Below are positions 39,369-50,270 of a stretch of DNA of 64,000 nt, piece after piece (positions within the stretch are counted from its first letter, which is position 1; the number at the start of each line of letters is the position of its first letter). Origin of the DNA: Meandrina meandrites (lineage: Eukaryota; Cnidaria; Anthozoa; Scleractinia; Meandrinidae); contig OY855905.1 of assembly GCA_963693305.1 (NCBI GenBank), positions 45,631,395-45,695,394 on the forward strand, written 5' to 3'. Made by a program: the position numbers and the translations under genes. The notes below the pieces were generated by a model. The model had not been told where the DNA came from. It ran no database searches and worked only from the letters and a program-made list of their open reading frames with translations.

Positions 39369-41860
39369 CGTGCTGTTTTGAAGTAAAAGTAAAGACGACA
39401 AAGCAGAAACACCTTAAGTGGCGCCAAGAACGGGTTATGCCGTGCAATTTGAAGACATGCATTGTCATCTGAAGGCACCGGAATATCGACACTATAGGAG
39501 CAGCCTCTGGTACATCGAGTCACGTTGAGTTTTACATTTCCGGCGGAAAAGAAAGCTTATTTAGGTAGTACTTTCGTAACGTTTACACCTTACAGTTTCC
39601 CGACTGCTGCCTAGCAGATCAAGCTTGAAAGCTCTAAATTCTAAATGAAATCACGTTAAATCATCTCGTATTCGACTGCTTAGCGATAACACTCTATTCG
39701 TTGTGTTTCTCCGTTGTTGTGTTATAATAAAATCTCCAAACGAAATAAGATCAGAAATAGGAAAGGACGTGTAATGGCTTTTATTGATCAGTCGTCGCTC
39801 GTTACACGTCATTTCATATTTATTCAATTTGCCACTCCATAAACTTTGGGGAGACTGAACACCACATTTCAACACAAAGATTTCTGGGATTGTTTGGACA
39901 GTCATCGACCAATCACAACTCACGTTACTACCAGATCGGTCCCAGAAATCCTAGCGCCGAGAGATGGTGTTCAGCGTCTCGAAAGACTCTTGATTGATGA
40001 GTTCCTTTTGTCTTGTTGGCTCCTTACTTTTCTTTCAATGAAAGAACTGTCATTGCTTTCTTAAGAAGAAAATTTGAAGCGATTGCGTGTCGTGTCGATT
40101 ATTGAAAGTGTTATTATTGCCGTTTTGTGGTCGTTAAGATACTATTTTTAAAACTACAGTTTTTCAGAATTTGAGAAAAAAAATTGATTCCAAAGATTAT
40201 CACATGATTTTTGTTACAGAGCAATCAAAAATAATTAGAAACATGAACATATGATTTGTGCTCAAACCAAACAGAAAGTGAAGTAAATGCAGCCCCAAAA
40301 GGGCTAAAAATTTAGAAAAGAAAAAAACCGACAGAACGAATGGCCTTGTTATAAGAAACAATATGACGACTACAAAGTTGCTCAACTTGCTGACATAACA
40401 ACTAGCTGTGACGATTAGCTTGTTGCGTAGCAACCACGCTAACCGAAAAATGGGTGCAGTATATCTAGTTGTGTTGTTTCTTGTTGCAATAGGCTGAACA
40501 GCGTTTGATTATGTGATAAAATAAAACATAATCAGTCGCCGTTTTCGTTAATCTTCTCACTTTGTGTTACTTTATATATATACATATTTGAAAACATAGT
40601 CTATTATAATGTTGTACATAATCTATTTAATGAAGATGAATATTTTGAACTGCGACGTTGAATTTGAATAAACTTGGGCGTTTGCACTTGGCAAAATAAA
40701 GTTTAACAATGGTTCTTTACTGGCTCAAGACTACCACTCAAAGCATTGTACATGGCTATAATAAAGTCAAAGAGAAATTTAAGCACCACGGAAACGGGCT
40801 GGCTAATTTTAGTGTAAAGTAGTGTATTCTTTGTGTTTCTGTTAAAGCTCTTATAACTTCCAAGATCTTTTGATGGCGGCGAAGGAAGGAGGGTTGGGGG
40901 GGGGGGGGGGGTGGTGCTATTTCAACCATACATAAGAGAACATAGGAAAGAAAGCCATGCCAGGCCCCCTTGAGGGCGGCGTAATGCCTGCCGTCCGAAC
41001 GACTCATCCGTCCCCGAGGGGATGGGTTCACCTAAGCGGAGGGACAACCATGTCGCCAACTTTGCAAGGGGAACGAACACTGCCTCCACTTGACCGGACT
41101 AAAACCCACTGAAACATACAAACAAAACACTAAGTGCAGTACGCTAACGAAGGAGACCGCAACAAATGGGACAGACAAACAACATGGTAGGAACAAGAAA
41201 AACAAGCAGGACACAAATAACCGAGCAGCACGACTGGGTAGGTTCCAGTAAGAACCAACAAGAAACCCGAATGATAAGCAAGATAGGCACCAGGGAAAGA
41301 CTGGCGTTACCGAAAAAACCCAGCGACAAACTAAAAAGAATGGATTTCGACCCCAAAAATGGCAGGGCCTCCGTCCATGCAGTCCCGCGTCAGGAAGGCT
41401 TTTTTATAACTAGGTAGCATAAGGGCGTGGTATATCCCTGAAAAACAATAACTTGAAATGCCTAAAATCCGCGTCAGGTAATAAGTACGGTCTTGCCAAA
41501 CAGATTTCAACCATGGTAAGTCACTTAACCAGTAAGTCGCACGTTTGTGAGAGGAGAATGAGCACGTAAATGACCAAACGCATGTGTATTTGGAGGAATA
41601 AATAAAATCCGGAAACGAGTTTTTTTTTCATAGGAGCACAATCGTCATTATGTAAACTTTGTTCTAGAGTATGTCAAAGTACTCTAGAACTCGAAGAACG
41701 GACAAAACAAAATCCATGTTCGTAACCGGTACTAGACTGCGTGCAAAGATGGCCACTGCGACCAGATGGAAATCCGTTCCAGCAAGGGAGATGTATTGGA
41801 GACTACTACAAGCCATTAACTACTCTAAGAAACTTACTAAGCGCATCGGTGTCTTGAGAT
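39369..41860. other. Downstream region of ephrin gene 3
   Basis: AATAAA words near 39728, 40669 and 40695 are candidate poly(A) signals. A G homopolymer is near 40897-40911. An open frame at 41166-41417 is Lys/Arg-rich and shows no domain. No gene was recognised. Confidence 0.45.
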
Positions 41861-41869
41861 CAAAAAGGC

Positions 41870-42523
41870 ATTATTAAAGAAATAAAAAACGCGCCTGAGT
41901 GCATTGTTGAGTTATATAAGCACGCGGGAATTTTTAAGAACACGAGAGAAGAGCATAGAGAAGCACGAGGCGTAGCCGAGTGCTTCTCGCACTTCTCGAG
42001 TGTTCTTAAAAATTCCCAAGTGCTTATATAACTCAACAATGCACGAGGACAAGTTCTTTATTTCTTTTATAAATTGCGCGCGCTAAAACTTGTGACGTAA
42101 GCAGCGTGCATTATAACTCCATAAAGCAGGCGCGTGACGTAAGCAGTGTGCTTTATGGAGCTTTATAAAATCATCGAGAAATTGCGCGCGCTGTGATTGG
42201 CCAGTTCGAGTTCATTATAGCTCCATAAAGCACGCTGCTTACGTCACGCGCGTGCTTTATGGAGCTATAATGCACGCTGCTTACGTCACAAGTTTTAGCG
42301 CACGCAATTTCTTTAACATTTTATAAAAGAAATAAAGAACTTGTCCTCGTGCATTGTTGAGTTATATAAGCACTTGGGAATTTTTAAGAACACTCGAGAA
42401 GTGCGAGAAGCACTCGGCTACGCCTCGTGCTTCTCTATGCACTTCTCTCGTGTTCTTAAAAATTCCCGCGTGCTTATATAACTCAACAATGCACTCAGGC
42501 GCGTTTTTTATTTCTTTAATAAT
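41870..42523. mobile_element. Large nested inverted repeat (about 650 bp palindromic element)
   Basis: The outermost 24 bp (ATTATTAAAGAAATAAAAAA then CGCG) recur inverted at the right end. Each half is itself a palindrome: ATTGTTGAGTTATATAAGCA at the left edge of the half returns inverted at its inner edge, around GAACAC...GTGTTC and CTCGGCTACGCCTCG-type centres. The middle repeats TGACGTAAGCAG and CTCCATAAAGCA in both orientations. No coding capacity. A block next to the right end (AACTCGAACTGGCCAATCAC) matches the inverted centre, so more than one insertion is nested here. Confidence 0.85.
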
Positions 42524-42599
42524 TAACTCGAACTGGCCAATCACAGCGCGCGCAATTTCTCGATGAGTTTATAATTACCTTTAAATGAGCGTATACTTT

Positions 42600-42880
42600 T
42601 CTTCAAAGCAACCATAAAGCTCCTTTTTCTGCATGGCGGAGCAGTCTGGAGTATAACATCTAAAGCTAATATCAGACGAGTCTTTCGATGGCAAAAGAGA
42701 GCGGCCAGGGTAAAATTGGATGTTAAAACAGCAAGGGAAGAACGAACTGTTGACTTATTTAATAAGTTGGACTGGTTGCCCTTCTATGAAAAAACCTTTT
42801 GTTACTACAATAACTTTACTATGGCTAGATCCTGTGAAAGCATAAATGCTTTTAAGAGAAATACATCCAGCTTATAAAGA
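42600..42880 (+). pseudogene. LINE reverse transcriptase relic
   Basis: The plus frame reads ANIRRVFRWQKRAARVKLDV, then REERTVDLFNKLDWLPFYEK. This resembles the late reverse transcriptase region of CR1/L2-like LINEs (RAARxI...LxWLP). Stops precede it near 42655. A SINE follows. Confidence 0.65.
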
Positions 42881-42894
42881 GGTAGGTAAAGTAG

Positions 42895-43188
42895 GTAAAG
42901 TCTGCTTACGAGCCAAGGGGCCCATCAGGCCGGAGCTTATTCCGGTTTCCGTAGCGTGAAGCAACTAGGAGTATTGCTACTCCCCCCTGGATGGGATGCT
43001 AGTCCATCGCAGGGTTACCCCCAGCAGTAAATTCGCCGGTACCCATTTATACACCTGGGTGGAGAGAGGCACTATGAGAGTAAAGTATCTTGCCCAAGAA
43101 CACAACGCAGTGCCCCGGCCAGGGCTCGAACCCGGACCACCCAATCCGGAGTCCAGCGCACTAACCATTAGGCCACCGCGCCTCCCAT
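42895..43188 (-). mobile_element. tRNA-derived SINE, nearly full length
   Basis: Read on the minus strand it begins GGGAGGCGCGGTGGCCTAAT (A box), has B box GGGTTCGAGCCCTGG, then a body with CACTGCGTTGTG, CCCAGGTGTATAAATGGGTA and GCGATGGACTAGCATCCCAT. The same family lies in the other orientation at 52870-53166. Confidence 0.85.
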
Positions 43189-43819
43189 AGCTTATAAAGA
43201 AGGGGTACGCAAATATTGACCATTTCTCAATTTCTTAGTTTCTTTTTCTTCTTTTTATTGCATGTACCAACAAGATTTTAGTCTATTTTATTGATTTTAT
43301 CAATTTTACCAATTTTATACTTGTTATTATTCATAGTTAGGTATTTCAAAATTATTGTAATGTATATTTTAATTGTTTAGAAGAGGGCCACGGGTTTACC
43401 AGCCAACGACTGTAAAGTGTTTACCCTCATAAAATAAAGTTACTTTACTTTTCTTTTTACTTTATTGAATGCTGAATTTGCATTGAAAAATATCCTTCTT
43501 TGAGTCAATCGTGTGTATATATTTTTGCATTTCAACTGTTGACTCCCTAGTACCAACAAAACAATGAATAAAAGTTTACTTTTGACAACAAATTCGAATT
43601 CCTTCGTGTTCATGTGTCAGTGCAATGACTTTCCAAGACTTTTGACTGAATTTTCTCGTTGGATGCTCCCGATGAAGTGCCCCTTCTTTGATAGTTGAAG
43701 TGTTGTACGCAAATTTATCTCAGTTTAGTAGTCGAAAATATATTTCCGCCGCGCCGGCAGGCAGATTGTGATTTTCGCACATTCTTTCTGACGTAAATGG
43801 CTCGGAAAACAAAGAGAGT

Positions 43820-44260
43820 GTGCATGTTAAGTCGGATTAGAACGAATGTCACCACTAATACCGCAAATTTAATTTATAAGACTTTCATTCTACCCGTAAT
43901 TGACTATTGTGACACTGTATGGAACTGCTGTGGTAAAGTAAATTCATAACATAGAGAAGCTACACAGAAGGGCTGCGCGACTGATCCTTAGACATCACAG
44001 CAGTGATGAGGCATTGCAATTTCTTGCGTATGAGACAATGGGCGCAAAAAACATGTATATAATTTAGTTCTTAAATGTATTAGTGGAAAGGTGCCTCAGT
44101 TTTTTAAAAACTATTTTATTTTTAATCAAGATGTAACGCGTAGACAGACAAGACAAAGTAGCCTTCTGCATTTGCCAAGAGTGCGCACTGAGGCGGCAAA
44201 GAAGTCTTTTTATTACTCTGGAGCTCAAATTTTTAATTATTCTTATAACATGTAAATTCT
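43820..44260 (+). pseudogene. LINE reverse transcriptase C-terminal relic
   Basis: Frames read LIYKTFILPVIDYCDTVWNC, then EKLHRRAARLILRHHSSDEA, and after breaks QSSLLHLPRVRTEAAKKSFY. This order (PxxDYCDxVW, LHRRAARLI, K.SFYYSGA) is the end of a CR1/L2-type reverse transcriptase. Frameshifts mark it as dead. A tail with GCTGAAAGAGTTACCC follows near 44450. Confidence 0.75.
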
Positions 44261-44550
44261 AAATTTTCTATTTCAAATTGTATGTATAATTTTATCTATT
44301 GTCGTTGATTTTTATATTTAATCTTTTTAATCTCATTTTTATCAAATGTTTTTAAAGTATTGTAGGGGTTAGGAGTTTTAATGCATTTTTCCTTTTAGTA
44401 TTAGTTTTAGCAGGGCCTCTGTTGATAACAGTTTTAATTGTAATATAAAGCTGAAAGAGTTACCCTGATGAAAAAAAGGTTTACTTAGTTACTTACAGTT
44501 TTTGCGAGTATCAAGTAGCAACATAAATAAATTAATAATTCAGCCAGTTT

Positions 44551-44657
44551 ACACGCTTGTACCCTGGGTGCCAGAGAGTTTTTGTTTTGTTTTGCGGCGA
44601 CAGTGAGCGGCGAAGCCGCAATAAAAAAACCCTCTGGCACCCAGGGTAACACGCTTG
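44551..44657. mobile_element. Hairpin MITE with 9-bp target-site duplication
   Basis: ACACGCTTG at 44551-44559 is repeated at 44649-44657. The element has 16-bp inverted ends ACCCTGGGTGCCAGAG / CTCTGGCACCCAGGGT and a GC-rich centre (GCGGCGA...GCCGC). No coding capacity. Confidence 0.88.
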
Positions 44658-45783
44658 CTACTTAATAACAATTTTTGCAAACCTTGACATTTTTAATGGC
44701 GTGGTGAAAAGTTGTGGGTTGTAGTTGTTTTAAATGTGATCAAACTTGTTACACACAGTGTGAATGAGGAAACAATAAAAATAAGTGATGTTGTCTCTCA
44801 ACGCTTGATAAATTTATTCTTCAAATGCGAAACTTTCGAGCAGCACACCTTTCACAGGCTGCTCCTTGACTTTTGGGGGGATGGGGGAGGGGACGAAAGG
44901 GGTGGGAATCTCGCGTGTTAAAGAAGGCGCATGTGTGCAAGATCTACTGTGGGATTCCTCGTGTCCCCTCAACTCCACTTTCCGGAGGGGGTATGTTAAC
45001 CGGTTGTAAGCAGCCAAAAGAAGTTGGTAGACATTAACCGCTGGTTGTAAGCGTTTTCAACTTTCTTCGTTTCTTCCAAGTCTACCGTCGTATAGTTAAT
45101 CCAACATTGCTCATCCAAAATTCATTTCTCACTGACGCTTTCCACAACGAATCTTAAAAACGAACGGAAACAACGCCTTGTACGGAAAGAACATATGGTT
45201 TCTACATAACTATTAGCACCTGTGTATTTTCTTAAAATATTCCAGTTATAATTTAATTATTGCCCCCATAATTGCAAGACCATTGATATGGATTTCTCCC
45301 AGACCAGAATTTTGGTTTGAACAGCATGTCGTTTTCAAGTTCAGCTTAATTTGTTCGCCTCGGTGAACATCGAGGATCGAAGGGAAACAGAACTCACTGT
45401 GTCCCGTTGGGTCAGTCATTATTAGTGTTTTGTTATACTCCTTACTGAAAATACACTTTGTTTTCTTTATTGGACAACAATAAATTTTATTTCCTTCTGT
45501 TGAAAACGACGTAAATTTATTCATAGAGATTTCAGTTTTCTGTGCGGTACTTTGAGCTTTCGAATTTGCAATGAGAAATATCTGTCTTTAATTTTCTTCG
45601 AATGAAAACGACATGGACACTACACGATGCTTTGAGCTATTTATATCAATTACATCGAGAAAATACCTTCTTTGAGCCAAACTAAATTTTTGCCTTTCCA
45701 AATATTTTTTTTGAATTTCAACTACAGTTCAACTGTTGAGCCTCCGAGTGCGAACAAAAAAATGAATACACCTTTATAATAAT

Positions 45784-45940
45784 ACGAACACCTCTTTAAA
45801 ACTGACACCTAGTGTTGGTCCCGCTCTTCTTTTTTTTTTCAGTCCTTTTACTGTAACTAAACGCCCTCTAAGACGGACACCTCTTTAAGACTGACAGCTG
45901 GAGCCGGTCCCGACGGAGTCTGTCTTGGAGAGAGTTGAAT
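45784..45940. mobile_element. MITE related to 1103-1271 (copy 2)
   Basis: It shares ACACCTCTTTAA, TTTTCAGTCCTTTTACTG, AAGACGGACACCTCT, CCGGTCCCGAC and GTCTGTCTTGGAGAGAGTTG with copy 1. Its left terminal repeat has decayed. Confidence 0.65.
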
Positions 45941-46523
45941 GTAAAAGCTTACTTTTGACGACAACTGCGAATTGCTTCGTGTTCATACCGTGATTTCGAT
46001 CACTGCACGTGCTGATCACCTGTAAGTCCAAGGATCAAACTGATGTCGCCCCAGTTACTGCGTTCTTTTCGCCCTAGGGAGTTATACAGGTTTGACACGC
46101 GTCACGTGATGTGTTCTCGTCCAATAGAAAACTGCATTACAGTTTGCGTATAACGAAATCCCTTGTTTTGAATAGAGAAGCCGAGGTTTTTCGAACGAGT
46201 AAAACCATATCGTAAATACTCTTTTTCTTTCAGGGCCCGCGCAGCAAGATTTCGAGTGGGGGGGCTTAAGCGTGAGCCAGATATTGTTTTTTTTTTGGGG
46301 GGGGGGGGGAAGAGGCATGCTACCCTGGGAAAATTAGGGTTTTAATTATTCTCAGATATCTGAAGGTGGATTTAATATTAACAAACAGTGTGTTAAAGCG
46401 CAATGTTTTTACAACTTGAAACGGCAACGGACCGCAAACAACAATGGTGCTAACGTACCAGGATCTACAAGAGATTATTGCGATTTATTTGCGCTGGCCT
46501 TCGAGCTGGCCGCGTTATTTAGA

Positions 46524-46580
46524 TTTGCTACACCACGCTGACGAGTCCCAAAAAGGACGGAATGGCTGTCCGCGATTGTA
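46524..46580 (+). ncRNA. Degenerate hammerhead ribozyme motif (copy C)
   Basis: The core CTGACGA (46538-46544), stem II GTCC-CAAAAA-GGAC, then GGAA in place of GAAA, a short stem III, and cleavage triplet GTC (46568-46570) followed by CGCG. Stem I pairing is weak. The G-for-A change suggests it is inactive. Confidence 0.5.
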
Positions 46581-46688
46581 ACTCTACTTTATCGTTCTGG
46601 TCGTGTTGGTGTCTTGCAAAGTTACTTTTTCACATAGTACTTATCGGCCTTGCTATATTATTGTAAAGCTTCAGGGATACGCATACTT

Positions 46689-46760
46689 AACAATTAGACC
46701 CGTAGCCCGAAAGGGCTACGGGTCAATAGCCCATGAGGCGAAGCCGAATGGGCTATTGAC

Positions 46761-46794
<34 letters not shown>

Positions 46795-46938
46795 TAGTAT
46801 CGCCCAACTAGTCGGACAGAAAAAGCAATAATAAAGTTAGCAAATGCAAGTTGAAGAAAGATTTATTTGGGAATAAAACGAAAGAAAGCGTCACGAATTT
46901 CGCTACTCGATGACTATTACTAATAGTCCTCTAGTAGC

Positions 46939-46976
<38 letters not shown>

Positions 46977-46993
46977 GTTGGGTGATACTAATA
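46689..46993 (-). mobile_element. ~300-bp foldback transposon (copy 2, inverted)
   Basis: This is the reverse complement of 27436-27740 with only scattered differences (for example the hairpin loop GAGGCGAAGCCGAATGGG). It is nested inside the CAGGG-ended element. Confidence 0.85.
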
Positions 46994-47979
46994 AACAATT
47001 AGAACCAGAACTATAGATTTACTATCAAATCCTGCTTGAAGCAATTTAATTTACTCCAAATCAGTACTACTGCCATTAGCGTTTACAAACCAGGAATCTG
47101 ACGATTTTGCTATACTTCAGCTCAACGTTGTAAACGGTGCCAAACATTTATTTTCTCTTTCTGTTATTGCTACAATCTTCAAATTCGTTAGTGATGTCAA
47201 AAACCATTCTTCATGACTGTTTATCATTGTCAAGTTACTAAATCTCCCTTGCGTCATTGTTGGGCAAAATGTTTATTCTTCGGGCAGTCGAAACTGAATG
47301 ATCATTCACCAGATGCACTCGATACATGATTAACCAAAATGGAGCTCAAAAACAAAATTTATCACCAGCTTAATTCTGGAAAGGCGTTCAAATGAAATTC
47401 TTTTAGAAATTGTTCGTTCAATAATAAAAATAATATTTTTTTCCTTTATTTCTTTCTTTACTTGCTTATTTACTTAAGTTCTTATTATTTTTTCTTTTTA
47501 CTGTAAAAAAGTGGGGGGGCTAAAGCCCCCCCAGCCCCTCCCTCTGCGCGGGCCCTGTCTTTGCCTATCGTAGCTTAACTAGAAATAACACGCAAACTAC
47601 GGTGATAAACATTACGAACAAACGGGTTGTTCCAACAACATTGTTCCAACAGTGCGTTTGTTCATTATGTTTATCACTGCAGTTTCAATTTGTGTACTAT
47701 GGGACGGACCATTAGAAAAGTGATGGGTGGGAGGGGGAGTTTTGGCTTGCAAGAATTTTTTTTGGCCCATTACCCTATTTACAAATACATTCTCAAATCT
47801 ATCCGAATTTATTTCCGGTGGCCTGCGTACAGACGTCACAAGGAAATAGAAGACGTCTTCACGCAGGCTAATTTCCGGGCGATGGGCGGTGCTATTTCTA
47901 CGATTATACTTTGTCTCTTTCTTCTACGGAGTTATTTTACTTAGCGGGCAATCGGTATCAACTGAGCGTACTTTGAAGA

Positions 47980-48600
47980 ACTTTCTATCTGCCTAAAGGT
48001 CTCGAATGGCCATTCTCTTTGATGTGTATTTCCTTTTAAAGCATCTATCTAGGAAATTTTGTAAAACCATGAAATTTGCGTCTACGGCACCATAAACGGA
48101 CAGACCATAAGTGAAATTCGGTAAAACTAAGGCACTGAATAGGCGGTCCACTTCACCTTGACTGATACCGTAAAGATCTTAATACAAACAGACTCTTATT
48201 CGCCTTGATCAGCTTAGCACGTACATGTCCGCTGTATTATGTCCTGTATTTATGTCCTGAAACGAAGCACCTAAAATAGGAAGCTCCGTGCTTTGCGGAA
48301 TGTTGTTAACTAGCGCAATGTCCTGACAAAAACCTTTCTTGCGAAAAATAAGTTCCTTACATTTCGACGGATTACATATCATGCTATTATCCTTGACCAA
48401 GTTAAAAACTGGTCCACTAAATCCGTGGGACAGAGGCCATTTCTCCAAACAGGAACAATGAGGGTTGAATCGTCCGCGTATTTGAACAGAGCTTGGTGAT
48501 CGTCTATGCTGATTTCTATCACACTCCCCTGAGTAGTGCCCCTGTTAACACATTTCCACTGTCCTCGAAAACTATTGTAAATCACGCGCTGTTTTGATTA
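47980..48600 (-). pseudogene. LINE reverse transcriptase relic with YADD box
   Basis: On the minus strand the frame shows [32 protein letters not shown] (catalytic YADD), [11 protein letters not shown], then a shifted frame with [17 protein letters not shown] and LPILGASFQ. A further stretch to about 47990 resembles LIKANKSLF and KRKYTSKRM. Several frameshifts and a stop break it. It is the palm-to-thumb part of a CR1/RTE-like reverse transcriptase. Confidence 0.78.
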
Positions 48601-48680
48601 TAAATGTTGTTATTAAATTCTCAACCTCGGATAATGCAATTCTAGCTTTCTGATTGGTTGACTAGGTCTCGGTTATTTAG

Positions 48681-48791
48681 CAATTATTCCATTCGCCCTT
48701 GTTGGATACGAGGTGGTAAATAGCCAACGAGGCGCGAAGCGCCGAGTTGGCTATAACCACTCGTATCCAACAAGGGCGAATGGAATAATTG
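48681..48791. mobile_element. Hairpin MITE (near-perfect palindrome)
   Basis: CAATTATTCCATTCGCCCTT and AAGGGCGAATGGAATAATTG are the ends; the arms extend through GTTGGATACGAG and CTCGTATCCAAC to a centre CGAGGCGCGAAGCGCCGAG. No coding capacity. Confidence 0.85.
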
Positions 48792-49099
48792 TTTTATTAA
48801 ATTCTTCTTCAGTATAAATCAACTGGACATTTCATTTTGATGTAAACGAAGTGATAGTATGAGGAGGCGGGAAAATTTGTGGCGCGGTGTTCACCTTTTG
48901 AGTTGAATGAAACAGGCGAGGAAAGCGAGCGAGAGAGTTTTCTTCTGAAGTTTTTCCTCGGAAAATCTCCTCGTAAATCGTCTTTTTATCTGGAAAATTG
49001 TGGCAACAATTAAGGTTTACGGGAAGATCCGAAGCAATAGCTTTTCTGGAAATTATACGCCTTGTGCAAGACGAGCGAAACAAGTGTTTACATATTGTA

Positions 49100-49760
49100 C
49101 TTGTTTACGGCTCCACGGCTGTCATCAAGACTACTACATTATGCTGAAACGAAATTGCACTCAGATTCGATGAAGTTTATTGAAGTATAAAAGGACAAGA
49201 TCGAGATTGAAAGGTAACAAACTTAACTGAAGTGCTGAGCCACATTTACGTCTAACACTGAATGAAATTGTGTCAGTTTTCTGGTCTTCCAGTAAATTAT
49301 TTGCTGCTTTTCTTCTTCGTTCAGTCGCTCTTGTTGTACATTTACAAGTATTTTTAATTAAACATTTCGCACCAACCCGTTATCTTATTATAACGCTGTA
49401 GGGCTAAAAAACCTAAAATCGCTCAAATCTCGCTGAAACTTGGTAGAATGACAAAAAATGACACCAGGCAGTGTTTAATAAACTTTATTCAAGAAAATAC
49501 CTATACTTTTGATGAGGTTCAATTTTCAGTTCCAGTCCCTACATTTTACGCTTGGGTCTCCTATGATTATACATTTGATGCATCCACGCGTACGCGGGAG
49601 ACGCGGGAGAGATCTTCTCTCTCAGCTCCCGCGTCGCCTCGCGCGCTGTGAAGTGTCACTCTGGTACCCAGACCTCGAGAAAATCAAAATGGAGGATGTT
49701 ATGGGGAAGGAATGGATATTGTGAACGTGCATGTCCTGATCTTTTTTTCAACAGGAAAAA
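49100..49760 (+). promoter_or_regulatory. Probable promoter / 5'UTR region of the Bcl-2/ROCO gene
   Basis: A TTTTTTTTCAACAG acceptor ends at 49754, seven bases before the first ATG codon of the Bcl-2-like exon. At least one non-coding first exon upstream is therefore likely. The locally GC-rich block at 49585-49650 (CGCGTACGCGGGAGACGCGG) may mark it. No TATA box is evident. Confidence 0.35.
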
Positions 49761-50270
49761 ATGTCGGAAAGTGACTTTTATTCAATTGTGTTTGATGTAA
49801 TAAGCAGCTACACTCGTCACAAGATTCTGCAGCGTCGCTTTTCCTCCATACTTGAGAAAGTTCACGGAGAAGCAAGTTGCCCTTCGCAATTTGCGGCGTT
49901 GATGGTCAAATTTCTTGGAGAGGAAATAGAAGCCGAAAATCAACTAATCAAGGCAGCTTTCAGTACAGCTGCAGCTGATCGCATCATTGCAGAGCATGCT
50001 GATTTATTTTCCGACTCGGTTTACGAGCAGAGTTTTCGTGTCTCTCTTCAAAGGTTACCATCGGTGGTTAACGAGATGGGCGATGTCATTTTCAAAGAAA
50101 AACAGCACACAGGTACAGTAGGTGCTTTCTTGGCGTTTGGGGCCACGTTTGCCGCATACTGTGAGCAGAAGGATGGCATGGGTGCGGAAGCAGTGGAAAC
50201 AATTGTGGAATCTGTAGCAAAATATTTTGATCGCCATGTGCGATCCTGGCTGAGAACAAACGGAGGATTG
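49761..50270 (+). CDS. Exon 1: Bcl-2-like domain with BH4-, BH3-, BH1- and start of BH2-like motifs
   Basis: It encodes 170 residues. Residues 5-27 ([18 protein letters not shown]) sit where BH4 lies. [12 protein letters not shown] (49-60) fits the BH3 pattern Lxxx(G)(D/E). [20 protein letters not shown] then [16 protein letters not shown] (101-136) matches BH1 (compare FxxVxxxLFxDGxNWGRxVAFFxFG), with NWGR replaced by [29 protein letters not shown] (149-170) matches the helix before BH2 and the start of BH2. The exon ends exactly after NGGL at a GTAAGC donor. No C-terminal membrane anchor is encoded here or nearby. If the intron is retained, translation stops after four more codons. Confidence 0.82.

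Larger units (their letters stand above)
46226..47562. mobile_element. DNA transposon, non-autonomous, CAGGGCCCGCGCAG ends
   Basis: The 14-bp ends CAGGGCCCGCGCAG (46231-46244) and CTGCGCGGGCCCTG (47544-47557) are perfect inverted repeats. They are flanked by TCTTT on both sides, a possible 5-bp target duplication. The interior holds no transposase but contains another foldback element and a degenerate hammerhead. CAGGG ends recall hAT-like elements, which usually make 8-bp duplications, so the superfamily is uncertain. Confidence 0.65.

Noticed and set aside
38759..39523. 254-codon minus-strand open frame opposite ephrin gene 3 exon 4
   Set aside because: It is the Val-rich shadow of the plus-strand Thr-rich linker; it has no domain and no splice context.
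43060..43188. tRNA gene on the minus strand
   Set aside because: A and B boxes are present, but there is no complete cloverleaf and a SINE body follows; the same holds at 13055, 13797 and 52870.
47627..47944. 105-codon open frame as a small gene
   Set aside because: No recognisable domain, poor context and repeat-rich surroundings.
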